This document shows, one piece after another, positions 8,859 to 16,927 of a stretch of 64,000 nucleotides of DNA. The DNA lies in assembly GCA_022842465.1 (NCBI GenBank), contig JALHPN010000016.1, positions 1 to 64,000 on the forward strand, given 5' to 3'. The notes below the pieces were generated by a model that was not told the DNA's origin, searched no databases, and worked only from the letters and a program-made list of their open reading frames with translations. The DNA is from Polyangiaceae bacterium. Its GTDB lineage: Bacteria; Myxococcota_A; Polyangia; Polyangiales; Polyangiaceae. How positions within the stretch are numbered: position 1 is the stretch's first letter; every line of letters starts with the position of its first letter. The translations under genes were made by a program, and so were the position numbers.

Positions 8859-8875
8859 CTCGCGGCCTTCGCGAG
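8859..8875. terminator. Small hairpin between convergent genes
   Basis: CTCGCG, loop GCCTT, CGCGAG: a perfect 6-bp stem in the 33-bp gap between the lipoprotein gene and the convergent permease gene. No T-run follows on either strand, so any termination role is speculative. Confidence 0.3.
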
Positions 8876-8887
8876 GAAGGGAAGACC

Positions 8888-9712
8888 CTACGGGGCGCCT
8901 CGCGCGACACGGCGGAAGCCGACCGCGATCGCGAACATCGAGGCGAGCGTGAGCACGATCGACGCCCCCTCGGGCCACTCGAGCTCGTGGGCGACGACGA
9001 AGCCGGTGAGCACGCCGGCGATCCCCGCGAGCATCGCCCAGCCGACGACGCCTCCCAGCGTCCTGCCGAGGAGCCGACCCGCCGCGGCCGGGATGACGAG
9101 GAACGCGCTGACGAGGACGACGCCGGCGAGACGGATCGCAGCGACGACGACCGCGGCGAGGAGGGCGAGGAGCGCGCTCTCGAGCCATCCGACCTCGATC
9201 CCGGAGAGGCGCGCGAGCTCCTCGTCGAACGTCGCGTAGGCGATCCGCGTCCACCCGAAGAGCATGAACACGAGGACGACGCCCGCGATCCCGAGGACGA
9301 TCGTGAGGTCGTCGGACCCGACCATGAGGATGTTCCCGAAGAGGAGCTGCTCGGGATCGAACGTGCTCTGGGTCCGCTTGGCCTTTCGGAGGAGCACGAC
9401 CCCCGCCGCGAAGCAGACCGCGAAGAGGATCGCCATCGCCACGTCGGAGCGGAGGCCCCCTCGTCGCCGGAGCGCCCCGATCGCGATGGCCGCGAGGGCG
9501 GTGAATGGGATCGCCAGGACGAGCGGCGTCGAGAGCCCGAGGAACATCCCGAGCGCGATCCCTCCGAACGCGGCGTGGGACAGCCCGTCGCCGAGGTACG
9601 CGAGGCCGCGCGCGGTGACGAGGACGCCGAGGAGGGCGAGGAGGGCCGAGAGGATGCAGCCGGCCGCGAGGGCGCGCTGGAAGATCGGGATCGTGAGGTA
9701 GCTGAGGTCCAA
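8888..9712 (-). CDS. Metal ABC transporter permease (ABC-3 / ZnuB-MntB family)
   Basis: 274 residues with about eight membrane helices. Family marks include the N-terminal RALAAGCILSALLALLGVLV, GLAYLGDGLSHAAFGGIALG (the conserved helix with Ser-His-Ala used for metal passage) and the C-terminal RLAGVVLVSAFLVIPAAAGRLLG. These permeases move Zn, Mn or Fe delivered by a periplasmic binding protein and powered by a cytoplasmic ATPase. Neither the ATPase nor the binding protein is next to it in this window: its downstream neighbour is a convergent lipoprotein and upstream is a divergent Cys-rich gene. Metal specificity cannot be read from the sequence. Confidence 0.92.
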   Translation of the reverse strand: MDLSYLTIPIFQRALAAGCILSALLALLGVLVTARGLAYLGDGLSHAAFGGIALGMFLGLSTPLVLAIPFTALAAIAIGALRRRGGLRSDVAMAILFAVCFAAGVVLLRKAKRTQSTFDPEQLLFGNILMVGSDDLTIVLGIAGVVLVFMLFGWTRIAYATFDEELARLSGIEVGWLESALLALLAAVVVAAIRLAGVVLVSAFLVIPAAAGRLLGRTLGGVVGWAMLAGIAGVLTGFVVAHELEWPEGASIVLTLASMFAIAVGFRRVARGAP

Positions 9713-9796
9713 GGCGGCGGCGCTGTCGATAAGGAGGGGCTACAGGCTACCGGGCCCGGCGACGTTCCGCTACGCTCGGGCGGAGAGGTCCCCCTC

Positions 9797-11740
9797 ATGC
9801 GTCTCGCGCCGGTCGGCCGCTTCTTCGCTTTCCTCTTCCTCGTCTTCGGCGTCCTCGTCTTCGTCGCGCCGGGATGTGGGCGCACGAGCCTCGAGCCCGA
9901 GTCGCTCGACGGCAGCACGACGCCTCCTGGATCATGCGGCCCGTCGACGTGCCCGACCGGATGCTGCGACGGCAACGGCACCTGCCGCACCGGCGGCGAC
10001 ACGCGCTTCTGCGGCTCGGGCGGCTTCGCGTGCTCCGACTGCATCGCGATCGGCTTCGACTCGTGCGGTGCGGGCAAGGTTTGCGGCCGGACGGTGAGCG
10101 ACTGCTCGCCCCAGACCTGCCCGAACGGATGCTGCACGACGGAGGGGGGGCGCGACCGCTGCCTCGCCGGCACCGCGGGGAGCGCGTGCGGTCGGGCGGG
10201 CTCCGAGTGCGTGGACTGCGCCGCCGAAGGGCGCGCGTGCGACGTCGGGAGCCGCACGTGCGGCCGCGGTCGGTGTGACGCGACGAACTGCGACGGTTGC
10301 TGCGTCGGGGATCAGTGCCTCTCCGGTCGCGACGCCGCGGCGTGCGGGACGCGCGGAGGCCAGTGCAACACGTGCGCGGCCGGCCAGACCTGCCGCGGGC
10401 AGATCTCGGGCGGCGGCCTGTGCGAGGGCACGCCGAGCTGCGGGCCGCAGAACTGCGCGGGCTGCTGCGCGCCGAACGGCCAGTGCGTGACGGGCGCCGA
10501 CGCGGTCGCGTGCGGACGGCAGGGCGCGGCGTGCCAGAACTGCGCGTCGAGCGGGCGGATCTGCGCGGGTGACCGCACCTGCCAGCAGCCGCAGACGTGC
10601 AACGCCGCGAACTGTGCGGGCTGCTGCGTGGGCAACAACTGCGTCATCGCCACGACCCCCCAGGCGTGCGGCGCGGGCGGCGTCGCCTGCCGCGCCTGCG
10701 GCGTGAACCAGGTCTGCAACGCGGGGCAGTGCGTCGCGGGCTCGACCTGCAACCCGGCGACCTGCGCGGGCTGCTGCATCGGCGACGTGTGCGCGACCGG
10801 CAACCAGAACACAGCGTGCGGCAATACCGGTGCAGAGTGCACGAATTGCACGGCGCAGAACCCGACCCGCGTGTGCCAGGGCGGGACCTGCCAGCTCCCG
10901 GCCTGCGGGCCGGCGAACTGCGCGGGCTGCTGTGCCGGCAACACCTGCGTCCAGGGCGTCCAGGACAACGCGTGCGGCCCGACGAACGGGCAGCAGTGCT
11001 CCGACTGCACCGCGACGAACCAGGTCTGCCAGGGCCGACAGTGCCGTGACAGGTGCGGCCCGGCGAACTGCGCGGCGGGTTGCTGCGGAGCCAACAACCA
11101 GTGCGTCCCTGGCTTCGCCAACAACGCCTGCGGCTCCGGCGGCGGCGCGTGCACGAACTGCACGCAGCAGGGCTCGACGTGCAACGGCCTCGTCGCCCCC
11201 CGCGTCTGCAACAACCAGCAGAACACGTGCCCGGCCGCCTACGGCGGGTGCCCCGCGGGCACGACGACGCCGGTGACGCCTGCGCTCCAGAACCTCTGCA
11301 CGGAGCAGGATCTCGACGCGCTCGGTACTGCCTGCCAGGGCGGCCCGACGACGGCGACGTGCGTCGCCGCGCGCCAGGTCGTCGCCGCGACGAACGCCGC
11401 GTGCGCGACGTGCGTGGAGCCCTTCGCGGTCCCCTTCGCAGAGCTCCGCGGCCTCTACCTCTGCGCCGCGCCGTTCGTCTCGGCCGCGTGCAACGGGTTC
11501 ACGGCCTGCGCCGTCGACTGCGTCGACGACAGCTGCGCCCAGTGCGTGGCGGCCTCGGTCGATCAGTGCCGCACGCAGGTCAGCCAGGGCGGTGGTCAGT
11601 GCTCGGCTGCCGTCAACCAGACCGCCTGCGTCGGGCCCGCCGTCGGCAACGGCCAGCTCTGCGGCCCGCAGACGTACGGTCTGAGCTTCGGCGGCTGGTA
11701 CCGCGCCGTCTCCGACCATTTCTGCGGCAACGGCCCCTGA
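9797..11740 (+). CDS. Cys-rich lipoprotein with eight tandem 10-cysteine repeats
   Basis: 647 residues. ATG 9797 is preceded by GGAGAGGT and starts a lipoprotein signal (FFAFLFLVFGVLVFVAPGC, lipobox APGC). From residue 47 to about 471 there are eight ~53-residue repeats with the pattern C-x4-C-x2-CC-x5-C-x8-CG-x5-C-x2-C-x6-C-x5-C, ten cysteines each, with a nearly invariant NCAGCC core. A C-terminal ~175-residue domain has another spacing of ~20 cysteines and ends in FGGWYRAVSDHFCGNGP. The design suggests a stiff, disulfide-bonded surface protein. The family is common in Myxococcota but unnamed; proteins of this kind can carry misleading automated names. A long in-frame extension upstream of 9797 is antisense to the permease and is rejected. 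Confidence 0.85.
   Translation: MRLAPVGRFFAFLFLVFGVLVFVAPGCGRTSLEPESLDGSTTPPGSCGPSTCPTGCCDGNGTCRTGGDTRFCGSGGFACSDCIAIGFDSCGAGKVCGRTVSDCSPQTCPNGCCTTEGGRDRCLAGTAGSACGRAGSECVDCAAEGRACDVGSRTCGRGRCDATNCDGCCVGDQCLSGRDAAACGTRGGQCNTCAAGQTCRGQISGGGLCEGTPSCGPQNCAGCCAPNGQCVTGADAVACGRQGAACQNCASSGRICAGDRTCQQPQTCNAANCAGCCVGNNCVIATTPQACGAGGVACRACGVNQVCNAGQCVAGSTCNPATCAGCCIGDVCATGNQNTACGNTGAECTNCTAQNPTRVCQGGTCQLPACGPANCAGCCAGNTCVQGVQDNACGPTNGQQCSDCTATNQVCQGRQCRDRCGPANCAAGCCGANNQCVPGFANNACGSGGGACTNCTQQGSTCNGLVAPRVCNNQQNTCPAAYGGCPAGTTTPVTPALQNLCTEQDLDALGTACQGGPTTATCVAARQVVAATNAACATCVEPFAVPFAELRGLYLCAAPFVSAACNGFTACAVDCVDDSCAQCVAASVDQCRTQVSQGGGQCSAAVNQTACVGPAVGNGQLCGPQTYGLSFGGWYRAVSDHFCGNGP
9935..11209 (+). repeat. 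Eight tandem ~160-bp repeats encoding 10-Cys modules
   Basis: Protein-level tandem repeats of about 53 residues with ten cysteines each. Nucleotide copies are diverged but share the core that encodes NCAGCC, so the array is old or subject to continual partial conversion. Confidence 0.85.
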
Positions 11741-11746
11741 GCCCGC

Positions 11747-12883
11747 GTGGGTCGTCCGGGTCAAGGCGAGGTCGTCCTCCTCACGGGCCTCCCGTCCTTC
11801 GTGGCGCGGAAGATGCTCGAGGAGCTCGTCCGTCCGCACGAGAACGCGGGCGCCCGGACGTTCGTCCACGCGGTGGTCCCCGCCGCGCGAATGGCGGACG
11901 CAGAGGCCGTCCTCGATGCCCTCCCGCCGGAGCCCCGGAGCCGGGTGAACCTCCTCGAGGGGGATGCGTCGTCGCTCGACCTCGGGCTCTCCGGCAAGGA
12001 GCTGAAGAGCCTCGCGAGCGAGGTCGACCGCATCCATCACCTCGCGAAGGTCTCGTCGTTCGGCGTCGACGCGAAGCGCGCGCAAGGCGTGAACCTCGGC
12101 GGCGCGCGCGAGATCCTCGAGGTCGCAGAGCTCTGCACGAACCTGAAGTGCCTCGTCTTCCACTCCACCGCCCAGGTGTCGGGGACGCGCACGGGGCTCG
12201 TCCTCGAGGCCGACCTCGACAAGGGGCAAGACCACAGGAACGTCGTCGAGGCGACGCTCGCGCGCGCGGAGAAGACGATGCGCGCGTCGATGTCCAGGCT
12301 GCCGATCTGCGTCCTCCGTCCGACGATCATCGTCGGGGACGCGCAGACGGGCGAGGTCGACCGGAGCGGAGGGTTCTACTACCTCGTCCTGCTCATCGTG
12401 ACGTCACCGCCGGAGCTCGCGCTCCCCATCGTCGGCAAGGGCGACACGTTCCTGAACCTCGTGCCCGCGGACTACGTCGTCCGCGCGGCGGCCAGGATCG
12501 GGCGCGACGCGCGCGCGCCGGGCCGCACGTTCCACGTCGGTGACCCGTCCCCGCTCACGGCACGTCGCGTCTTCGAGCTCGTCGCCGCCGCGGGCGGTCG
12601 ACGCACGGCGCGGAGCCACATTCCCGCGAACCTCACGAAGGCGCTCCTCCGCACGCCGGGGATCGACCGCTTCGCGAAGAGCCCGCGGGCGTTCCTCGAC
12701 GCGCTCGCGACCCCGGTGACGTACAGCTTCGCGAACACGACCGAGCTCCTCGCCGACACCGACGTGCGGTGTCCACCGTTCGAGAGCTACGTCGAGCTCC
12801 TCGTCGAGCACGTCCAGACCCGTCTGCGCGAGCGCCGCGCCCAGCGGGAGCACGACGAGGACGTCCTCGATCCGCTCGGGTGA
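11747..12883 (+). CDS. Extended-SDR-fold protein with degenerate active site
   Basis: 378 residues, GTG start 6 bp after the previous gene. The fold of NAD-dependent epimerases/dehydratases or fatty acyl reductases is recognisable from the order of motifs: VVLLTGLPSFVA (cofactor loop), RIHHLAKVSSF, NLGGAREILEVAE, LVFHSTAQVSG, LRPTIIVGD and FLNLVPADYVVRA. Two key features are altered. The TGxxGxxG loop reads TGLPSFVA, losing two glycines, and the catalytic YxxxK position reads NVVEATLARAEK with neither Tyr nor Lys. It may therefore be a non-catalytic or differently acting SDR. It probably shares a transcript with the upstream Cys-rich lipoprotein, so a role in the envelope is possible but unproven. 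Confidence 0.8.
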   Translation: MGRPGQGEVVLLTGLPSFVARKMLEELVRPHENAGARTFVHAVVPAARMADAEAVLDALPPEPRSRVNLLEGDASSLDLGLSGKELKSLASEVDRIHHLAKVSSFGVDAKRAQGVNLGGAREILEVAELCTNLKCLVFHSTAQVSGTRTGLVLEADLDKGQDHRNVVEATLARAEKTMRASMSRLPICVLRPTIIVGDAQTGEVDRSGGFYYLVLLIVTSPPELALPIVGKGDTFLNLVPADYVVRAAARIGRDARAPGRTFHVGDPSPLTARRVFELVAAAGGRRTARSHIPANLTKALLRTPGIDRFAKSPRAFLDALATPVTYSFANTTELLADTDVRCPPFESYVELLVEHVQTRLRERRAQREHDEDVLDPLG

Positions 12884-12890
12884 CCCCGCG

Positions 12891-13271
12891 TCACTCCCAG
12901 CCGTCGGCCTCGGCGGTGGCGCTCGACTGGTCGCGCAGGATCCGTCGCTCGAGGGCCGCCTCGACGCCACGCTCGAGGATCTCCTCCAGCGTCTCGTCGT
13001 CGAGCGCGGGGTCCACGTGCATCAAGAGCGCGCCCACCGCCGTCGCGCGGTCGGCGAGGAAGTCGCGCTCGTCGGCGCTGACCTCGCCGAGGACGAGGAC
13101 GAGCTGGGGCATCGCGACGGCGAGGCGCTCTCCGGCGGCGGGGACGTGTGCGGCGCGCACGACGCGGATGCGCGCCGCCTCGAAGCGCGCCGTCACGCGG
13201 TCCGCCATGCGCCCGCGCGGACCCACGATCATCACCGTCGTCTCGAAGGTGCGGACGATCGTGCTCTCCAC
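12891..13271 (-). CDS. Small receiver-like protein, function unknown
   Basis: 126 residues from GTG. The N-terminal half reads like a degenerate response-regulator receiver fold (strand TTVMIVGPRG, helix, strand RIRVVRAAHV, then QLVLVLGE), but the phospho-acceptor Asp is not clear; the strand that should end in Asp reads VLVLGEVSADE. The C-terminus is an acidic helix-rich tail. Ends 7 bp from the convergent SDR gene. It could be a stand-alone regulator, but this is a weak inference. Confidence 0.55.
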   Translation of the reverse strand: MESTIVRTFETTVMIVGPRGRMADRVTARFEAARIRVVRAAHVPAAGERLAVAMPQLVLVLGEVSADERDFLADRATAVGALLMHVDPALDDETLEEILERGVEAALERRILRDQSSATAEADGWE

Positions 13272-13326
13272 ACCATCACTCTAGCGCTTCCGGAGCGCGC
13301 GCGGGTGCGCTAGCAGGAGGTCCGTC

Positions 13327-13575
13327 ATGCTGCGGCGCGCCACTCCCCGCTCGATCCCGCCGCTCGTCGGCGAGGGGATGGTCACGAGGACCCTCCGGGT
13401 CCCGAGCCGGGAGGTCGTGTTCGTGAAGGGTGTGGTGGAGGCCCACGACGGCCTCGCGCAGCTCTTCGCCGAGCACGGCGGCGACCTCACGCTCGCCTCG
13501 CCGGCGGACCGGGAGGCGGAGCTCGACGAGCTCGTCCGAGACCTCGCCCGCGAGCTGGGCGGAGTGTGTGGCTGA
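13327..13575 (+). CDS. DUF4911 domain protein
   Basis: 82 residues covering one domain: residues 18-78 (MVTRTLRVPSREVVFVKGVVEA then GLAQLFAEHGGDLTLASP) match the small DUF4911 family known mainly from delta-proteobacteria, as I recall it. A GGAGG ribosome site precedes ATG 13327. The stop overlaps the GTG start of the FAD oxidoreductase by 8 bp, so the two proteins are probably made together. No function is known. Confidence 0.75.
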   Translation: MLRRATPRSIPPLVGEGMVTRTLRVPSREVVFVKGVVEAHDGLAQLFAEHGGDLTLASPADREAELDELVRDLARELGGVCG

Positions 13576-14791
13576 GCGAGCGGGCGTCTTGGCCGACTTC
13601 TCCTTCGATCTCGTCGTGGTAGGCGGAGGGCCTGCGGGCGCGACCACCGCCCTGCACCTCGTACGGCACGAAGGCATCGCGCCCCGGCGCGTGCTCGTCG
13701 TCGACAAGGCGCGCTTCCCTCGGGACAAGCCGTGCGCAGGCGCCGTCAGCGCACATGGGGTCAGGGTCCTCGCGCGGCTCGGGCTCGAGATCGGCGTGCC
13801 GCACGTCGCCATGTGCGGTGTTCGTGTGATGCTCGGTGACGCGGTGGGTGAATCGACGCTGGCGATGGGCATCGTCGCACGGCGCATCGAGCTCGACTCC
13901 TGGCTGCTCGACGTCGCCCGCCGGGACGGCGTCGTCGTCCGCGAGGGGGACGCGCTCACCGGGCTCGAGCGGATCGCGGGCGGCTTTCGTCTGACGACCG
14001 CGCGCGGCGAGGTCGTGACGACGCGCCTCGTGGCGGCGTGCGACGGCGCCGGCGGCGCGACGCGGAAGCTCCTCGGCCTCCGCGAGCCCGAGCGGAAGGG
14101 CCACCTCTACGTGCTCGAGACGGACGTGGCGCGCGCCGACGTCGGCGTACGGCGTGGCCTCGTCGACTTCGATCTCTCGGTGCTCGCGGACGGCGTCGAG
14201 GGGTATTACTGGGATTTTCCGACCGTCATCGACGGTCGGCCGGCCGTGAGCCGGGGCATCTACCACGCGAACATGACCGCGAGCCGGGAGGTGAAGGCCT
14301 CGCTCCGTCGCGCGCTCGCGCGTCGTGGGGTCGACCTCGCGAAGGTGACACCGCGTGCCTTCAGCACGCGACCCTTCGTGCGCGGCTCGGTGACGTGGGT
14401 GCCGGGCGTCGTCCTCGTCGGCGAGGCGGCCGGGATCGATCGGACGACGGGCGAGGGGATCGCGCAGGCGATGGCGATGGGAGGCCTCGCCGCGCGTCAC
14501 CTCGCCCGCGCGCTCCGCACGGGGAGCGGCACGTTCGTCGCTTATGACCACGACGTCAGGCGCTCGACCTTCGGACGACACCTCCTCGAGAGCGCGTGGC
14601 TCGCGCGCCGCGTGTACGCGCCCGCCTTCGCGCCTGCCCGCCGCTATCTCCTCCGCTCCGACTACGCGAGGAGGACGGCTCTCCGCTGGTATCGCGGCGA
14701 GAGCCTTCCGCTCGCCGCGAAGCTCCGCATGGCGCTGGAGCTAGGGGGCGACGCGGTGTCGGGCGGGCTCTCAGACCTCCGAGCGTCGTGA
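13568..14791 (+). CDS. FAD-dependent oxidoreductase of the geranylgeranyl reductase family
   Basis: 407 residues. DLVVVGGGPAGATTALHL (~15-32) is the Rossmann GxGxxG FAD site; DKARFPRDKPCAGAVSAHG is the signature of geranylgeranyl-reductase-like flavoproteins; GVVLVGEAAGIDRTTGEGI (~285) is the second FAD motif. The family reduces isoprenoid double bonds or hydroxylates/halogenates aromatic substrates, so the exact reaction is open. Start GTG 13568 overlaps the stop of the DUF4911 gene by 8 bp; this start puts the FAD motif at the normal distance from the N-terminus. Its 3' end overlaps the convergent rRNA-modification gene by 21 bp. Confidence 0.88.
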   Translation: MAERAGVLADFSFDLVVVGGGPAGATTALHLVRHEGIAPRRVLVVDKARFPRDKPCAGAVSAHGVRVLARLGLEIGVPHVAMCGVRVMLGDAVGESTLAMGIVARRIELDSWLLDVARRDGVVVREGDALTGLERIAGGFRLTTARGEVVTTRLVAACDGAGGATRKLLGLREPERKGHLYVLETDVARADVGVRRGLVDFDLSVLADGVEGYYWDFPTVIDGRPAVSRGIYHANMTASREVKASLRRALARRGVDLAKVTPRAFSTRPFVRGSVTWVPGVVLVGEAAGIDRTTGEGIAQAMAMGGLAARHLARALRTGSGTFVAYDHDVRRSTFGRHLLESAWLARRVYAPAFAPARRYLLRSDYARRTALRWYRGESLPLAAKLRMALELGGDAVSGGLSDLRAS

Positions 14792-16867
14792 GCCGACGTC
14801 GTCGTCGTCGGCCACGAGCTCGTCCGGCCGGAGCGACGGTGCACCCGAGTCGACGATGTCGATCGCGCTCCCCCTGTCACTCTGTCCGTCGGGCGGCGGC
14901 GGGAGGCTCGAGCCTCCGTGGCCGAGCGCGTTCTTGTGGTCGAGGAACCGCAAGGTGCCGGGGCCGCTCGTGCGCTCGAGGACGGCGCGGAGATCGCCCG
15001 GCATCGGCGCCTCGACGATCATGCGTTGCCCCGACGACGGGTGCTCGAACTCGAGGCGCACGCAGTGGAGGAACGTGCGATCGAGCGCGTTCTTCTCCTC
15101 GAAGTAGCGGTTGGTCGGCGGGTGCCCGTAGCGCTCGTCGCCGAGTACGGGGTGACCGATCGCGGCGAGGTGCCGGCGGATCTGGTGCATGCGCCCCTGC
15201 TCCGGGACGACGCGGAGGACGCTGTGCCCGCTCGCGACCGCGAGGCGTCGGTAGCGCGTGCGCGCGGGGAAGAGCTTCCCGTCCTCGCGGAGGTCCCGCG
15301 CGATCGCGCCCTTGCTGGGCGTGACCCCGCGCGCGCCGGCGACGTAGACCCTGCGTGACGTCTCCGCGTTGCTGACCGCCTGCCAGCGCGCGAGCGCGTC
15401 CGGCCGGCGTACGAACATCACGAGCCCGCTCGTCCCGACGTCGAGGCGGTGGACGGGCACGGCCTCGGACGACCCGGGCAGGCGCCTCACCCGCGCGAGG
15501 AGCGAGCTCGCGTACTCGCCCTGCGGCGTCGTCGGCTCGTGGGGCCCCTTGTCGACGATGACGAGCTCGTCGTCCTCGTACGCGATCTTCGCCCCCGGCA
15601 GCCCCACGCGGCGGAGAACGGCGATCGTCTCCACCTCGTCCGTGAGCGGGATCATGTCGAGCGGCCGAAGCGTCGACACGCTCCAGCCGAGGCGGACGAA
15701 GTGGTCGAGATCGCGCGCGAGCGTGTCGGGATCACACGAGACGTACGCGAGCGTGGGCACTTCGAGCCGCCCGAGCAGCTCTCGCGCGAGGGGGCTCATC
15801 CCACGGCGCGGAGGATTCACGACCGCGGCGTCGAAGGCGATCCTGCCGTCGACGAAGCGTCGCAGCGCCGAGGCGACGTCGCTCGCCTCCGCTCTCACCT
15901 GGAGGCCCTGGGCCTTGGCCGCCTGCTCCGCGTGGGCCGCGGCCGGAGCGAAGGACTCGACGAGGTGCACCTCCGCCCCCGCGTGCGCGAGCGACAGAGC
16001 GATCGCGCCCGAGCCGCCGTAGAGATCGACGACCTTCACCGTGCGGGTGCCGATGCCGAGCAGCTCGACGAGCGCGCCGTGCACGCGCTCGGCTTGCCCT
16101 CGATGCGCCTGCACGAAGGACCCGTACGTCGCCTGGTGCGTGGACCTGCCGAGGTGGTCGCTCGCGGCCGCGACGCCGTGGATGACGACCGTCTCGTTGC
16201 CGAGGATCTGCGGCGACTCGCCGTCGTGGAAGTTCGCCGCGACGCCGGCGACGGGCGCCATCGCCGTGAGGTCCTTCGCGCGTGCCTGGAGGACCTCCTC
16301 GCTCGCGGCCCGCCCGCGCTGGAGGACGAGCGTGACGAGGACGCGGCCGACGTCGCTGCCGGCGTCGCGCACCTCCCGGAGGTCGACCGCGCGGAGGGCG
16401 CCCTGGCCGGCGGGGTCGAACGGAGCGAGCGGACCTCCGGTCGCCTCGTCCTCGACCACGAGGGTCCGCACGGCGGTGGCCACCGCGGTGAGTGCCGGAG
16501 AGAGCACGCGGCAGTTCGGGATGTCGACGACCTGGTGGCCGCCACCCTTGGCGTAGAGGCCGACCCGGCCGCCGTGGGCGACGATCAGCTTGGCGCGCGT
16601 ACGGTACGAGACGATCGGCTCTGCCGGTGCGACGGGCTCCGTGTACGCGAGCTCGAGCGCCGCGTAACGCGAGGCGGACTGGACGACCCGACCCCGCTTC
16701 AGCGCGAGCTGCTCACCGTAGGGCAGCCCGATGATCGGGCAGCCACCGCAACGGTCGGCGTGCTCGCACGTCACGCGCTCGTACGCGCGCTCGCCGTCGA
16801 GGCCCGAGAGCCCCGAGAGGAGGCTGTCGGTCTCGCCTGGGAGACGAGGCCTGGACGGCGGCAGCAT
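14771..16867 (-). CDS. Fused 5-methyluridine methyltransferase / pseudouridine synthase
   Basis: 698 residues combining two RNA-modifying enzymes. Residues 1-~425 are a TrmA/RlmC/RlmD-type m5U methyltransferase: Fe-S cysteines C34, C40, C43 and C119 (CEHADRCGGC plus PNC), YGSFVQAH (~248), SAM motif DLYGGSGAIA (281-290), NPPRRGM (351-357) and nucleophile Cys378 in VSCDP. No TRAM domain precedes it, as in RlmC. Residues ~428-640 are an RluA-type pseudouridine synthase with no S4 domain: VHRLDVGTSGLV with catalytic Asp476, QGRMHQIRRHL (~557-567) and GDERYG. A 50-residue acidic, disordered tail follows. Both active sites are intact. ATG 16867 is preceded by TAGACT. The target is inferred to be 23S rRNA. 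Confidence 0.93.
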   Translation of the reverse strand: MLPPSRPRLPGETDSLLSGLSGLDGERAYERVTCEHADRCGGCPIIGLPYGEQLALKRGRVVQSASRYAALELAYTEPVAPAEPIVSYRTRAKLIVAHGGRVGLYAKGGGHQVVDIPNCRVLSPALTAVATAVRTLVVEDEATGGPLAPFDPAGQGALRAVDLREVRDAGSDVGRVLVTLVLQRGRAASEEVLQARAKDLTAMAPVAGVAANFHDGESPQILGNETVVIHGVAAASDHLGRSTHQATYGSFVQAHRGQAERVHGALVELLGIGTRTVKVVDLYGGSGAIALSLAHAGAEVHLVESFAPAAAHAEQAAKAQGLQVRAEASDVASALRRFVDGRIAFDAAVVNPPRRGMSPLARELLGRLEVPTLAYVSCDPDTLARDLDHFVRLGWSVSTLRPLDMIPLTDEVETIAVLRRVGLPGAKIAYEDDELVIVDKGPHEPTTPQGEYASSLLARVRRLPGSSEAVPVHRLDVGTSGLVMFVRRPDALARWQAVSNAETSRRVYVAGARGVTPSKGAIARDLREDGKLFPARTRYRRLAVASGHSVLRVVPEQGRMHQIRRHLAAIGHPVLGDERYGHPPTNRYFEEKNALDRTFLHCVRLEFEHPSSGQRMIVEAPMPGDLRAVLERTSGPGTLRFLDHKNALGHGGSSLPPPPDGQSDRGSAIDIVDSGAPSLRPDELVADDDDVGSRRSEV

Positions 16868-16875
16868 CGCGAACG

Positions 16876-16881
16876 AGTCTA
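16876..16881 (-). promoter_or_regulatory. Candidate -10 hexamer TAGACT, near-leaderless start
   Basis: TAGACT ends 8 nt before the ATG of the fused RNA-modification gene; predicted leader of about 2 nt. No Shine-Dalgarno sequence visible. Confidence 0.4.
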
Positions 16882-16927
16882 CCCGATATCGGCGGCCGTG
16901 GAGCGATCCCGAAGGCTTCGCAACCCC

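Noticed and set aside
8987-9796. In-frame extension upstream of the Cys-rich repeat protein
   Set aside because: The extra 270 codons are antisense to the permease gene and highly charged; a lipoprotein signal with a good ribosome site begins at 9797.
9935-11209. CRISPR array
   Set aside because: The repeats are coding, vary in sequence and are contiguous with no spacers; they encode Cys-rich protein modules.
13430-13567. Longer N-terminus for the FAD oxidoreductase
   Set aside because: The extension is Arg/Ser-rich and overlaps most of the DUF4911 gene; GTG 13568 puts the FAD motif at the normal place.
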